Notes: generated from the sequence alone by a model not told the origin. Counted from the stretch's first letter, positions 42,918 through 51,724 are shown. The stretch is DNA of 54,216 bases from JANNAT01 sp031422555 (GCA_031422555.1 JANPLZ010000109.1:1-54216), one strand, 5' to 3'. A program made the numbers and translations.

Positions 42918-43501
42918 CCCCAGAGCAGGCGCTGCGCCGCACTGTCTTGACCGTGGCTTTGCTGAACTTGGCCTATTTCGGGGTCGAATTTTTTGCCGCA
43001 CTGCAGATCAACGCCGTTTCCCTGTTTGCCGACAGCGTGGATTTTCTGGAAGACGCCAGCGTCAACCTGCTGATATTCCTAGCTATTGGCTGGACGGCCT
43101 TGCGGCGTGCGCGCATGGGGATGGTGTTGGCTGGGCTGATGCTGGTGCCTGCGGTGGCGTTTGTCTGGACGCTGTGGCAAAAATATTTGCACCCCTCCAC
43201 GCCCGATGCCCAAATTCTGACGCTGATCGGCGCGGGGGCATTGGTGATCAATCTGATCTGTGCTGCCTTGTTGGCTCGGCAGCGTAAAATCGCCGGTAGT
43301 CTGACGCGGGCCGCATTTTTGTCGGCCCGAAATGATGCAGCAGCTAATGTGATGATCATTGCGGCAGGGCTGATGACGGTCTTTTATCCCTCCATCTGGC
43401 CAGATCTGGTTGTGGGGTTGGGGATTGCGGCCCTAAACTTGAATGCCGCCGCCGAAGTTTGGGAAACGGCGCGGGCAGATGAAAAGTCCGCAAGCAGCTA
43501 G
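42914..43501 (+). CDS. Short CDF-like cation transporter
   Basis: 195 residues, five to six membrane helices. The motif AVSLFADSVDFLEDASVNLLIFLAI and the later FLSARNDAAANVMIIAAGL match the paired metal-site helices (2 and 5) of cation diffusion facilitators. It lacks the cytoplasmic C-terminal domain usual in CDF proteins (about 300 residues), so it is a core-only form. Ser and Asp positions of the metal site are partly altered, so transport needs a test. ATGA overlap with DUF2834. Confidence 0.72.
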   Translation: MTPEQALRRTVLTVALLNLAYFGVEFFAALQINAVSLFADSVDFLEDASVNLLIFLAIGWTALRRARMGMVLAGLMLVPAVAFVWTLWQKYLHPSTPDAQILTLIGAGALVINLICAALLARQRKIAGSLTRAAFLSARNDAAANVMIIAAGLMTVFYPSIWPDLVVGLGIAALNLNAAAEVWETARADEKSASS

Positions 43502-43566
43502 GCGGCAAAGGTTGCAGCACCCCGTCAGTCTGCTATGACAGGGGCACAGCAGATCAAAGGGCGGCG

Positions 43567-44832
43567 ATGGACCATTTTCTGTATAAAAGCGGGCATTTAC
43601 ATGCCGAAGGCGTTGCAATCTCTGACATCGCCGCCAGCGTTGGCACGCCATTTTATTGTTATTCGGCCGCCACGTTGGCGCGGCATTATCATCTGTTCAC
43701 CGAAGCGCTGTCGCCGCTGCCGCATCTGGTGTGCTTTGCCATCAAATCGCTGTCGAATGTGGCGGTGCTGAAACTGTTGGGTGATCTGGGCGCTGGCATG
43801 GATGTGGTGTCGGGCGGCGAATATCTGCGCGCCCGCGCCGCCGGCGTGCCGGGCAACCGCATCGTATTTTCCGGCGTTGGCAAAACCCGCGCTGAAATGC
43901 GCATGGCGCTGGTGGGCGGCATCCGGCAGTTCAACGTTGAATCTGAACCTGAATTGCGCGCGCTGTCGGAGGTGGCCAGCGGTTTGGGGCTGGTGGCCCC
44001 GATCACCATCCGGGTGAACCCCGATGTCGACGCCCGCACCCATGAGAAAATCGCCACCGGCAAGAAAGACAACAAATTCGGCATCGCCATTGATCGGGCC
44101 CCCGCCGTTTACGCCGAAGCCGCCCGTTTGCCCGGCCTATCGGTGATCGGCATCGACGTGCATATCGGCAGCCAGTTGACCGAATTGGAACCGTTCGAGC
44201 AGGCCTATCTGAAAGTGGCCGATCTGACCCTGCGCCTGCGGTCCGAAGGCCATACCATCACCCGGCTGGATCTGGGCGGCGGGTTGGGCATTCCCTACAC
44301 CCGGTCAAACGACGCCCCGCCTTTGCCCGCCGATTACGGCGCATTGATCAAACGCACCGTCGGCCATCTGGGATGTGAGATCGAGATTGAACCCGGGCGG
44401 CTTATTTCCGGCAACGCGGGCATTCTGGTGTCAAAGGTAATCTATGTCAAAAACGGCGAGACCCGCGATTTTCTGATCCTTGATGCAGCGATGAACGATC
44501 TGATCCGCCCGTCAATGTATGGCGCGCATCACGACATTGATCCGGTGATCGAAGCCCCGGTTGGCGCCGAATCGATGGCATTTGATGTGGTTGGTCCGGT
44601 TTGCGAAACCGGCGATACATTTGCCAAAGGTCGCGCGATGGCGGCCTTGGCCGAAGGCGATCTGGTGGCCTTTCGATCTGCCGGGGCTTATGGCGCGGTG
44701 ATGGCATCGGAATACAACACCAGACCGCTGATCCCCGAGGTTTTGGTGAAAGATGATCACTTCGCCGTCATCCGCGCCCGGCCAAGCTTTGACGAAATCA
44801 TAAATCGCGATACCATCCCCGAATGGTTGTGA
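43567..44832 (+). CDS. lysA: Diaminopimelate decarboxylase
   Basis: PLP enzyme converting meso-DAP to lysine. 421 residues. PLP lysine is Lys60 in VCFAIKSLSNVAVLKLL, and then VVSGGEYLRARAAGV, IDVHIGSQLTELEPF, RLDLGGGLGIPY, EPGRLISGNAGILV and GPVCETGDTFAKG with the catalytic Cys follow. AAAGGGCGG precedes the ATG. Overlaps nothing; the TIGR02302 gene starts 13 bases later. Confidence 0.96.
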   Translation: MDHFLYKSGHLHAEGVAISDIAASVGTPFYCYSAATLARHYHLFTEALSPLPHLVCFAIKSLSNVAVLKLLGDLGAGMDVVSGGEYLRARAAGVPGNRIVFSGVGKTRAEMRMALVGGIRQFNVESEPELRALSEVASGLGLVAPITIRVNPDVDARTHEKIATGKKDNKFGIAIDRAPAVYAEAARLPGLSVIGIDVHIGSQLTELEPFEQAYLKVADLTLRLRSEGHTITRLDLGGGLGIPYTRSNDAPPLPADYGALIKRTVGHLGCEIEIEPGRLISGNAGILVSKVIYVKNGETRDFLILDAAMNDLIRPSMYGAHHDIDPVIEAPVGAESMAFDVVGPVCETGDTFAKGRAMAALAEGDLVAFRSAGAYGAVMASEYNTRPLIPEVLVKDDHFAVIRARPSFDEIINRDTIPEWL

Positions 44833-44845
44833 ATTGGCGGTGGTG

Positions 44846-47365
44846 ATGAACAGCGAAACCCCCGAACAGGCCTTGGCGCGTATCGAGGTGCCGCTGCGCC
44901 TGACGCTGCTTGGCCTTTGGGCCGAACGCCTGGCACGAGCGTTCTGGCCACTGTGGACGATCAGCATCGCCGCCGTGGCCGCCGCCGCCTTGGGCTTGCA
45001 AGACACCCTGCCGCTTGAAGCCGCATGGTTTGGTCTGGTTGTCTTGGGCGCAGGACTGATCTGGGCCACCGTGCATGGCATCCGCAGCTTTCACAAACCC
45101 ACCCGGACCGAAGCGCTGGTGCGGCTTGACGCCCGTCTGCCCGGCCAACCGATCGCAGCGCTGCGCGATGCCCAAGCCATTGGTGGCACTGATCCCGCGT
45201 CAATTGCAGTGTGGAACGCGCACCGCGCCCGGATGGCGGCGCGGGCTGCGGGCGCGCGCGCGGTAGAACCCGATCTGCGGTTGGCGTCACGCGACCGCTA
45301 TGCCCTGCGTTATGTCGCGCTGACCGGGCTGGTGATGGCGCTGATTTTTGGCTCGTTGTGGCGGGTGGCCTCGGTTGCCAATCTGGGCGCGGGGGGGGCT
45401 GCCACTGCTGCCGCTGGCCCGGCATGGGAAGGCTGGGCGCAACCGCCCGCCTATACCGGCAAACCGGCGTTGTATCTGAACGACCAAATCGCAACCGAAT
45501 TGACCCTGCCAACTGGCACCCGCCTGCAAATCCGCCTTTATGGCGAGCCGGGCAGCCTGATCTTGTCGGAAACCGTGTCGGGGCGCACCGATGCGGCTGG
45601 TGCGGCAGAACCCACTCAGGATTTTGTGATCACGAAATCCGGCACGCTGACAATCGACGGTGATGGCGGGCGCGAATGGCAAGTGCTGGCCACCGCCGAC
45701 ACCGCGCCCACCGTCGCGCCGGATGCCTCAATCGGGCGCGAAGCGGATGGCCGCTTCAAGCAAAAATTCACCGCAACCGATGATTACGGCGTCATCAAAG
45801 GTCAGGTCAGCATCGCGCTTGATCTGGCCGCCACGCCGCGCGCCTTCGGACTTGCGTTCGACCCCGAAGCCAGCGACCCCGTGATCCTTGATCTGCCACT
45901 GCCGGTGCGCGGCAGCCGTGCTGACGTCAAGTCAACGCTGGTGGATGATCTGTCCAAACATCTGTTTTCCAACCTGCCGGTAACAATGACCTACGCTGTG
46001 ACCGATGCCGCAGGCCAGACCGGCACCGCCTCCCCGATCAAGTTGACCTTGCCCGGACGGCGGTTCTTTGATCCTTTCGCCGCCGCTGTCATCGAAATGC
46101 GCCGCGATCTGATGTGGAACCGGCTGAATGCACCACGCGCGGTGCAAGTGCTGAAGGCGGTCACCAACAAGCCCGAAGGCTTTATCCGCAACGAACGTGC
46201 CTATTTGCGGCTGCGGGTAGCACTCAAACGGCTGGACGCCGATGCCGCCACCCTGCAACCTGCCGCCCGCGACGAAATTGTCGAAGAACTGTGGCAGATT
46301 GCGTTGCTGGTCGAAGAGGGCGATCTGGCCTCGGCGCAAGAACGGTTGCGCCGCGCGCAAGACCGGCTGGACGAGGCGATAAAGAACGGCGCATCGCCTG
46401 AGGAAATTCAGGAACTGATGGAGGAAATGCGTCAGGCGCTGGACAACTACATGCAAGAGTTGGCCGAAGAGAGCGAACGCAATGGCGAAGAACAAACCTC
46501 GCAAAACGGCCCGTCGATGGAAATGTCGCAAGATCAGTTGCAGCAGATGTTGGACAAGCTGCAACAGTTGATGGAAGAAGGCAAAACTGCCGAAGCCGCT
46601 GAATTAATGGAACAACTACGTCAATTCATGGAAAACATGCAAGTCGCCCAAGGCGACGGTCAGGGCAGTGGCACCGGCAAAGGTGGCCCCGGCCAGCAAG
46701 CCATGAAGGATTTGGGCAAAACCCTGCGCGATCAGCAGGGCCTTTCGGACGACGCTTTTCGTGATCTGCAAGACGGCCAGGAAGGCAATCAACCCGGCCA
46801 GCAAGGCCAGCCGCAACCGGGTGAAGAGGGTCAGCCGGGACAGGACGGGACAGAGGGCAAATCGCTGGCCGAACGGCAGCAAGACTTGCAAGACCGGCTG
46901 GACGCCTTGAACGAAGGCGGCAAATTGCCCGGCAAAGGCAGCGCCCAAGGCGATGCGGGCCGCGAAAAGCTGGGCGAAGCCGGTCGCGCCATGGAAGAGG
47001 CTGAAGACGCCTTGCGCAACGGCGATCTGCCCGGCGCTTTGGACAAGCAGGCCGAAGCGATGGATGCCATGCGCGACGGTATCCGCGATTTTGGCGAGGC
47101 TTTGACCGAAGACGGCCGCCGCGAAGGCCAGCCATCCGAGGGTCAACAAGCCGATGGCGCTGACCGCCCCGGCGACCGCGACCCATTGGGCCGCGAGTCC
47201 GGCGAAGGCTCGCGTCGCATCGGGTCGGACCGCAACCTGCTGCAAGGCGAAGATGTTTACCGCCGCGCACAGGATTTGCTGGAAGAAATCCGCAAACGGT
47301 CGGGCGAACAGGCCCGCCCGGAAGGCGAACGCAATTATCTGAAGCGGTTGCTGGATTTGTTCTGA
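44846..47365 (+). CDS. TIGR02302-family low-complexity membrane protein (DUF4175)
   Basis: About 839 residues. Two membrane helices are near 35-70, with a third near 155-175. Then comes a beta-rich domain with GRTDAAGAAEPTQDFV and EWQVLATADTAPTVAPD, and a long helical stretch of Glu/Gln/Met/Arg. Finally a low-complexity Gln/Gly/Pro/Glu region (GQQAMKDLGKTLRDQQGLS...GQEGNQPGQQGQ) leads to a conserved C-terminal ...NYLKRLLDLF. This layout and place after lysA match the alphaproteobacterial TIGR02302 proteins, of unknown function, probably envelope-related. ATG 44846 preferred over TTG 44834. Confidence 0.85.
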   Translation: MNSETPEQALARIEVPLRLTLLGLWAERLARAFWPLWTISIAAVAAAALGLQDTLPLEAAWFGLVVLGAGLIWATVHGIRSFHKPTRTEALVRLDARLPGQPIAALRDAQAIGGTDPASIAVWNAHRARMAARAAGARAVEPDLRLASRDRYALRYVALTGLVMALIFGSLWRVASVANLGAGGAATAAAGPAWEGWAQPPAYTGKPALYLNDQIATELTLPTGTRLQIRLYGEPGSLILSETVSGRTDAAGAAEPTQDFVITKSGTLTIDGDGGREWQVLATADTAPTVAPDASIGREADGRFKQKFTATDDYGVIKGQVSIALDLAATPRAFGLAFDPEASDPVILDLPLPVRGSRADVKSTLVDDLSKHLFSNLPVTMTYAVTDAAGQTGTASPIKLTLPGRRFFDPFAAAVIEMRRDLMWNRLNAPRAVQVLKAVTNKPEGFIRNERAYLRLRVALKRLDADAATLQPAARDEIVEELWQIALLVEEGDLASAQERLRRAQDRLDEAIKNGASPEEIQELMEEMRQALDNYMQELAEESERNGEEQTSQNGPSMEMSQDQLQQMLDKLQQLMEEGKTAEAAELMEQLRQFMENMQVAQGDGQGSGTGKGGPGQQAMKDLGKTLRDQQGLSDDAFRDLQDGQEGNQPGQQGQPQPGEEGQPGQDGTEGKSLAERQQDLQDRLDALNEGGKLPGKGSAQGDAGREKLGEAGRAMEEAEDALRNGDLPGALDKQAEAMDAMRDGIRDFGEALTEDGRREGQPSEGQQADGADRPGDRDPLGRESGEGSRRIGSDRNLLQGEDVYRRAQDLLEEIRKRSGEQARPEGERNYLKRLLDLF

Positions 47366-47382
47366 CACCGCCCGCTTGGGGT

Positions 47383-47412
47383 CGATAAACCGGCGACGGA
47401 ATATCGTTTTTT
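47383..47412 (+). terminator. Intrinsic terminator after the TIGR02302 gene
   Basis: Stem CGATA / TATCG (47383-47387 and 47402-47406), a symmetric AA/AA internal loop, then CCG / CGG closing a GCGA tetraloop (47393-47396), directly followed by six T (47407-47412). It lies 17 bases after the stop. The GNRA tetraloop and T-tract make this the clearest terminator in the window. Confidence 0.8.
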
Positions 47413-47444
47413 GATCAAGGCACGTCAGGTTCCAGCGCGCGCGC

Positions 47445-47482
47445 CATGGGCAAAGGCACCGCTCATGGGCAAAGGCACCGCT
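47445..47482. repeat. Exact tandem 19-base repeat, two copies
   Basis: CATGGGCAAAGGCACCGCT occurs at 47445-47463 and again directly at 47464-47482 without any change. It lies in the gap after the TIGR02302 gene terminator and just before the stop end of the convergent zinc-ribbon gene. A recent slippage duplication is the simplest explanation. No coding or regulatory role is evident. Confidence 0.7.
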
Positions 47483-47501
47483 CCCATCGCCGGACTTGGC
47501 G

Positions 47502-48275
47502 CTATCCCGCGCCGCCCGCCGCCCCGCGCAACCAGCCAATCGCCGATTGCACCCCTGCATCCAGCATCACGCGAAGCCCGTCGACGCCCGCGACATAGGC
47601 CGCAAGCGCGCCCGTGGCCCCCGGAATTTGCGTGGCAATTTTCGGGGCCATCACATAAACCGCCACCCCCGTCACCGCGACCAACACCATCAGCACAAAG
47701 CCGGTGCGAAAGCCGCCGCTTTTGCGCGCGGGCTCTGCCATGGTGGCCGCCACCGCCGCCGCTTCGCCGCTGCGCTTTTCGCTGCTGGCGCGCAGACTGG
47801 AATTGATTTCCTCGATCTCGGGCAGCATCTCGCGCCGGGTTTGCGGCTTGGCGGCTGCCTGAGCCGGTTCAATCCCCTTCAGCCGCGCAATACGGCGTGC
47901 CACAGCACCACTTAACCCACCCGCCGCCGCATCGCCGGGCTGCAGCCCCATTTCGGTTTGCGTCTCGATGCCCTGCGGTGCCTCGGTCAGCCGCGCCGCC
48001 GTTTCCCGCTCTGCCTCTTCGCGCAGCACGGCCAACACGCTTTCATCTATGCCTTGGCGCGGTGCCGATTGGGTCACACCGGCTTGTGCCATACCCGCAA
48101 CCGGTGCTGGCGCGTCATAAAGTGCCGCTTCTGCCGCCAGTTCGGCCTCGGCCCCGGGGGGCAATTGAAACCAGCCATGACCACAGTTTGAACACTGAAC
48201 ATCGCGCCCGCCGTCGGGAATGACACCGGCGTCAACTTCGTATTCCGCGTCACAATTGGGGCAAGCCAAGCGCAT
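47502..48275 (-). CDS. Zinc-ribbon membrane protein (MJ0042-type finger)
   Basis: 257 residues. The N-terminal finger is CPNC (Cys5, Cys8) and CSNC (Cys28, Cys31), MJ0042-type. A long Ala/Glu-rich disordered middle with a short helix VARRIARLKGIEPAQA follows, then one membrane helix (about 195-215, FRTGFVLMVLVAVTGVAVYVMAP) and a short tail. Divergent from ftsE, an arrangement frequent in Rhodobacteraceae. Start ATG 48275 places the finger at the N-terminus as usual. Function unknown; possibly an envelope-stress or division accessory factor (guess). Confidence 0.78.
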   Translation of the reverse strand: MRLACPNCDAEYEVDAGVIPDGGRDVQCSNCGHGWFQLPPGAEAELAAEAALYDAPAPVAGMAQAGVTQSAPRQGIDESVLAVLREEAERETAARLTEAPQGIETQTEMGLQPGDAAAGGLSGAVARRIARLKGIEPAQAAAKPQTRREMLPEIEEINSSLRASSEKRSGEAAAVAATMAEPARKSGGFRTGFVLMVLVAVTGVAVYVMAPKIATQIPGATGALAAYVAGVDGLRVMLDAGVQSAIGWLRGAAGGAG

Positions 48276-48315
48276 AATTACCGGTCCGATCACAAAACTA
48301 ACAGCTAACCTAGGT

Positions 48316-48337
48316 CAGTTGTTGCACAGTTGTAGCA
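48316..48337. promoter_or_regulatory. Tandem 11-base repeat upstream of ftsE
   Basis: CAGTTGTTGCA (48316-48326) is followed at once by CAGTTGTAGCA (48327-48337), ten of eleven bases the same. The pitch of 11 bases is one turn of DNA, as expected for two sites on the same face. It lies in the 200-base gap between the divergent zinc-ribbon and ftsE genes, about 140 bases before ftsE. Confidence 0.4.
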
Positions 48338-48477
48338 ATGATGGAAACGTTGCGAAAGCCTTTGTGGTTAATGTTGCGCGGCAGTGATTGAATCCGCAGC
48401 CGCCTTGGGCGATGGTGCGGCAACAGCGGCCCCGATACGCGCCCCCGGATGCAGGGGCCAGCCATAGGATAGGTTTA

Positions 48478-49149
48478 GTGATTGCCTTCGAAAATGTCGC
48501 CTATTCCTATGGCGGCGGCGAGTTGTTGTCCGACATCACCCTGCGCTTGGCACCGGGGTCGTTTCACTTTCTGACCGGGCCGTCTGGGGCGGGCAAATCG
48601 ACGTTTCTTAAACTGTGCTATGCCGAATTGCTGCCGACCTCGGGCAATATCACCTTATTTGACCGCAATGTGCGCGATCTGGCCCGCGATGATGTGGCGT
48701 TGACCCGGCGGCGCATCGGTGTGGTGCATCAAGACTGCCAGTTTCTTGATCACCTGCCGCTGGCCCCCAATGTGGCGTTGCCGCTGACGGTGGCGGGCCG
48801 GGCCTCGGCCGCGGCGGATCTGACCGATCTGCTGGGCTGGGTGGGGCTGGGTCATCTGGCCGATGCGCTGCCGCCGTCTTTGTCGGGCGGGGAACGCCAG
48901 CGCGCAGCACTCGCCCGCGCCATCATCATGGGACCGGACGTCGTTTTGGCCGATGAACCCACCGGCAATCTGGATTGGGAGATGTCGTTGCGGCTGCTGA
49001 CCCTGCTGATCGAGTTGAACCGCATGGGCAAAACCGTGCTGATCGCCACGCATGATCTGAACCTGATCCGGCAAGCCAAATCGCAGCTGGCCGCCCGGGT
49101 GCTGCGCATCTCGAAACGGCGCATTCAACTGGCGGGGGCGGATTTGTGA
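48478..49149 (+). CDS. ftsE: Cell division ATP-binding protein FtsE
   Basis: ATPase half of the FtsEX complex that controls septal peptidoglycan hydrolases. 223 residues. IAFENVAYSYGGGELLSDITLRL, Walker A GPSGAGKST, Q-loop region VHQDCQFLDHL, signature LSGGERQRAALARA and LADEPTGNLD are the FtsE set. GTG start at 48478 with TAGGATAGG upstream gives the family N-terminus; nearby longer starts are not conserved. GTGA overlap with ftsX. Confidence 0.95.
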   Translation: MIAFENVAYSYGGGELLSDITLRLAPGSFHFLTGPSGAGKSTFLKLCYAELLPTSGNITLFDRNVRDLARDDVALTRRRIGVVHQDCQFLDHLPLAPNVALPLTVAGRASAAADLTDLLGWVGLGHLADALPPSLSGGERQRAALARAIIMGPDVVLADEPTGNLDWEMSLRLLTLLIELNRMGKTVLIATHDLNLIRQAKSQLAARVLRISKRRIQLAGADL

Positions 49150-50051
49150 AGGCGCTGTTTGCCATGCTGGCCCCCGATCGCCAAGCCGACCGTCAAGCCG
49201 ATCGGGTGGTGCCGCCCTCGGGGCCCACCGCGTGGCTGACATCGTTTACCGCAGGTGCGATGGCGTTTCTGGCGGTGTTTGCGTTGGCGTTGTCGCTGGC
49301 GTCGGGGCGGTTGGCGGATCGTTGGGCCGGTGCCCTTGACCGCACCGCTACCGTGCGGCTGTCTGCCCCGCAAGACCAGATGGACGCGCAAACCGCCGCG
49401 GTGCTGGAAGTGCTGGCCACCACGCCGGGCGTGGCCTCGGCCCGTGCGATGACCGATGACGAACAGCGCGCGTTGCTGGCCCCATGGTTCGGACCGGATT
49501 TGCCCATTGAAAGCCTGCCCTTGCCCCGCCTGATCGAGCTGACCGAAGCCAGCCCCGGTTATGACGGCGAAGGCCTGCGGCTGCGACTGGCCGCCGAGGC
49601 CCCGGCGGCGGTGCTGGATGATCACACCCGCTGGCGCAGGCCGCTGGCGGTGGCGGCGGCGCGGCTGCGGCTGTTGGGGCTGCTGTCGATTGCGCTGATC
49701 GCCACGGCAACGGCGGCGATGATCACTTTGGCGGCCAATTCGGCATTGTCGGCCAATGCGCAAGTGATCAAAGTGCTGCGGCTGGTGGGGGCGCGCGACA
49801 GCTATATCGCGCGGGCCTTCGTGCGCCGCTTTACCTTGCGGGCGTTGACGGGGGCTGCGGTGGGCACGGTGCTGGGCATGATCGGCGTGGCGTTGTTGCC
49901 GTCAACCGATGCAGCGGGCGGGTTTCTGACCGGGCTGGGTTTTCAAGGCGCCGGGTGGTTGTTGCCGCTGACCTTGCCCCCCTTGGCCGGGGCGGTGGCG
50001 TTTCTGGCCACCCGCGCCAGCGCTTTTGCCAAATTAAAGGAGCTGACCTGA
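49146..50051 (+). CDS. ftsX: Cell division membrane protein FtsX
   Basis: Membrane partner of FtsE. 301 residues, one N-terminal helix (about 30-52), a periplasmic domain to about 165 and three C-terminal helices. ANSALSANAQVIKVLRLVGARDSYIARAFVRRFTLRALTGA is the FtsX core between helices 2 and 3. It is somewhat degenerate compared with enterobacterial FtsX, as usual in alphaproteobacteria. The GTG start and the TGATG end both overlap neighbours. Confidence 0.9.
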   Translation: MKALFAMLAPDRQADRQADRVVPPSGPTAWLTSFTAGAMAFLAVFALALSLASGRLADRWAGALDRTATVRLSAPQDQMDAQTAAVLEVLATTPGVASARAMTDDEQRALLAPWFGPDLPIESLPLPRLIELTEASPGYDGEGLRLRLAAEAPAAVLDDHTRWRRPLAVAAARLRLLGLLSIALIATATAAMITLAANSALSANAQVIKVLRLVGARDSYIARAFVRRFTLRALTGAAVGTVLGMIGVALLPSTDAAGGFLTGLGFQGAGWLLPLTLPPLAGAVAFLATRASAFAKLKELT

Positions 50052-50779
50052 TGCGCTATGCCCTGCAATGGCTGCTGTCGCTGCTGTTCGTTATCCAGAT
50101 GTATGTGGCGATTGTGGTGATCATGCTGGCCTATACGCCGCTGGCGCTGGTCAATCGGGCGGCATCCCTGCGCTGGATCCAGCTTTATGCAAGGTGGGTG
50201 CGCTGGACGGCGCGGGTGATGGTGGGCCTGCACACCGAAGTGCGCGGCACTGTGCCCACAGACGCCGTGCTGATCGCGTCCAAGCACCAATCCATTCTGG
50301 ATTCGGTGGTTCTGGTGTCGGTGCTGCCCGCACCGCGCTTCATCATGAAAAAGCAACTGGTCTGGATACCCGTTGCAGGCTGGCATGGCTTGCGGGCAGG
50401 CTTTGTGCCGGTAGACCGCGGCAAGCGCGGGGCGGCGATCAAGAAAATGCTGGCCGATGTGGCAACGGGCACCACCGGGCCGGGCCAGATGATCATCTAT
50501 CCCCAAGGTACCCGCACCGCCCCGGGCGCGCATCTGCGCTACAAGAAGGGCACGGCGGCGCTGTATGCGCAACTGGATCAGCATTGTATTCCGGTGGCCA
50601 CCAATGTCGGCGTGTTCTGGCCCCGGCATGGTATTTACCGCAAGCCGGGGGTGGCGGTGGTCGAATTTCTGCCCGCCATAGCGCCGGGCCTGTCCGCCGA
50701 CGCCTTTATGTCCGCGCTGGAAACCAGCATCGAGTCCGCGTCGAATCGTCTGCTGCGTGAGGCTGGGTTCACCGGATAA
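50051..50779 (+). CDS. 1-acyl-sn-glycerol-3-phosphate acyltransferase (PlsC type)
   Basis: Makes phosphatidic acid or a related lipid in the inner membrane. 242 residues. N-terminal membrane helix (about 8-35), HX4D motif as KHQSILDS, IMKKQLVWIPVAG, GFVPVDRG and the binding motif IIYPQGTR. Start overlaps ftsX stop (TGATG), so it belongs to the ftsEX operon. Specificity (LPA or other lysolipid) cannot be told. Confidence 0.9.
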   Translation: MRYALQWLLSLLFVIQMYVAIVVIMLAYTPLALVNRAASLRWIQLYARWVRWTARVMVGLHTEVRGTVPTDAVLIASKHQSILDSVVLVSVLPAPRFIMKKQLVWIPVAGWHGLRAGFVPVDRGKRGAAIKKMLADVATGTTGPGQMIIYPQGTRTAPGAHLRYKKGTAALYAQLDQHCIPVATNVGVFWPRHGIYRKPGVAVVEFLPAIAPGLSADAFMSALETSIESASNRLLREAGFTG

Positions 50780-51114
50780 TGGCCACCTCCGCGGCAACCA
50801 TCGACCATATCATTGACACACTTGCGGCCCTGCCGCTGACGGCGCGCAAGATGTTTGGCGAGTATGCCTTGTATAGCGCGGGCATCGTCGTGGCCTTTGT
50901 GTGCGACGATATCTTGTTGATCAAACCAACACCCGGCGCGCTGGCGCTGTTGCCCGACACGCCACGCGGCCCGGCCTATCCTGGCAGCAAAGATTATATC
51001 ATCGCGTCCGACCTGCTGGATGACCCTGATCTGTGCCTTCGCGCGCTGCGCGCCGTGGCCGCCGATGCACCGCCTGCCAAAGCCAAAAAACCGAAACCCG
51101 CACAGGCAAAATGA
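50779..51114 (+). CDS. TfoX N-terminal-domain protein
   Basis: 111 residues: a TfoX/Sxy N-terminal domain with LTARKMFGEYALYSAGIVVAFVCDDILLIKPTPGA and GPAYPGSKDYI, ending in a Lys/Pro/Ala-rich tail KAKKPKPAQAK. The C-terminal TfoX domain is missing, as in many stand-alone homologues. TAATG overlap with plsC. In gamma-proteobacteria TfoX controls competence; here the function is unknown. Confidence 0.82.
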   Translation: MATSAATIDHIIDTLAALPLTARKMFGEYALYSAGIVVAFVCDDILLIKPTPGALALLPDTPRGPAYPGSKDYIIASDLLDDPDLCLRALRAVAADAPPAKAKKPKPAQAK

Positions 51115-51719
51115 TGGACTGGATCCCTGATCTTGATGCCCTGCACAGCCATTATGGCACGCCCGGCACCCCGGCACTGGCCAAGGTCGCGGCGCATCTG
51201 ACCCCCGCCTACCGTGCCTTTCTGGACCGGTCACGGTTTTGCGTGCTGTCCACCATCGGCCCCGAGGGCACCGACGGCAGCCCGCGCGGCGACGAAGGCC
51301 CGGTTGTCACCGCGCTTGATGCCCAAACCGTGGCACTGCCCGATTGGAAGGGCAACGAACGCATCGACAGTCTGCTCAACATCATCCGCGATGGCCGGGT
51401 CAGCCTGTATTTCATGGTGCCCGGATCGACCACATCGTTGCGTATCAACGGCACCGCCCGCATCACCGCGGACCCCCAATTGCGCGCCCGCTTTGCCCGC
51501 GGCGGGGTGGCTCCGCGCAGCGTGATCGTGATTGCGGTGGCCGAGGTGTATTCGCAATGCGCCCGCGCGCTGCAACGGTCTGCGCTGTGGACGGCAGGCG
51601 ATCAGTCGGCGGGGCTGCCGACGGTTGGCCAGATGCTGCAAGATGCCAGCGCCGGTGCCATCGACGGCGCAGACTATGACAGCGCGCGCAGCTTGCGCGC
51701 GCATCTGGGCCTGTGGTAG
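51111..51719 (+). CDS. FMN-binding pyridoxamine 5'-phosphate oxidase-like protein
   Basis: 202 residues. The split-barrel core FCVLSTIGPEGTDGSPRGDEGPVVTALDAQTVALPDWKGNERIDSLLNIIRDGRVSLYFMVPGSTTSLRINGTARIT is typical of the MSMEG_1061/DR2398 branch of the PPOX fold. ALQRSALW near the C-terminus is also a branch mark. Start overlaps the TfoX gene stop. Binds FMN or F420-like flavin by family; substrate unknown. Last gene of the ftsEX run, facing the secreted protein gene. Confidence 0.83.
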   Translation: MMDWIPDLDALHSHYGTPGTPALAKVAAHLTPAYRAFLDRSRFCVLSTIGPEGTDGSPRGDEGPVVTALDAQTVALPDWKGNERIDSLLNIIRDGRVSLYFMVPGSTTSLRINGTARITADPQLRARFARGGVAPRSVIVIAVAEVYSQCARALQRSALWTAGDQSAGLPTVGQMLQDASAGAIDGADYDSARSLRAHLGLW

Positions 51720-51724
51720 GAGGC

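Noticed and set aside
46616..47560. Hydrophobic-looking minus-strand frame opposite the TIGR02302 gene tail
   Set aside because: The Phe/Ala/Leu richness is the complement of Gln/Glu/Gly codons in the low-complexity region; it also spans the terminator.
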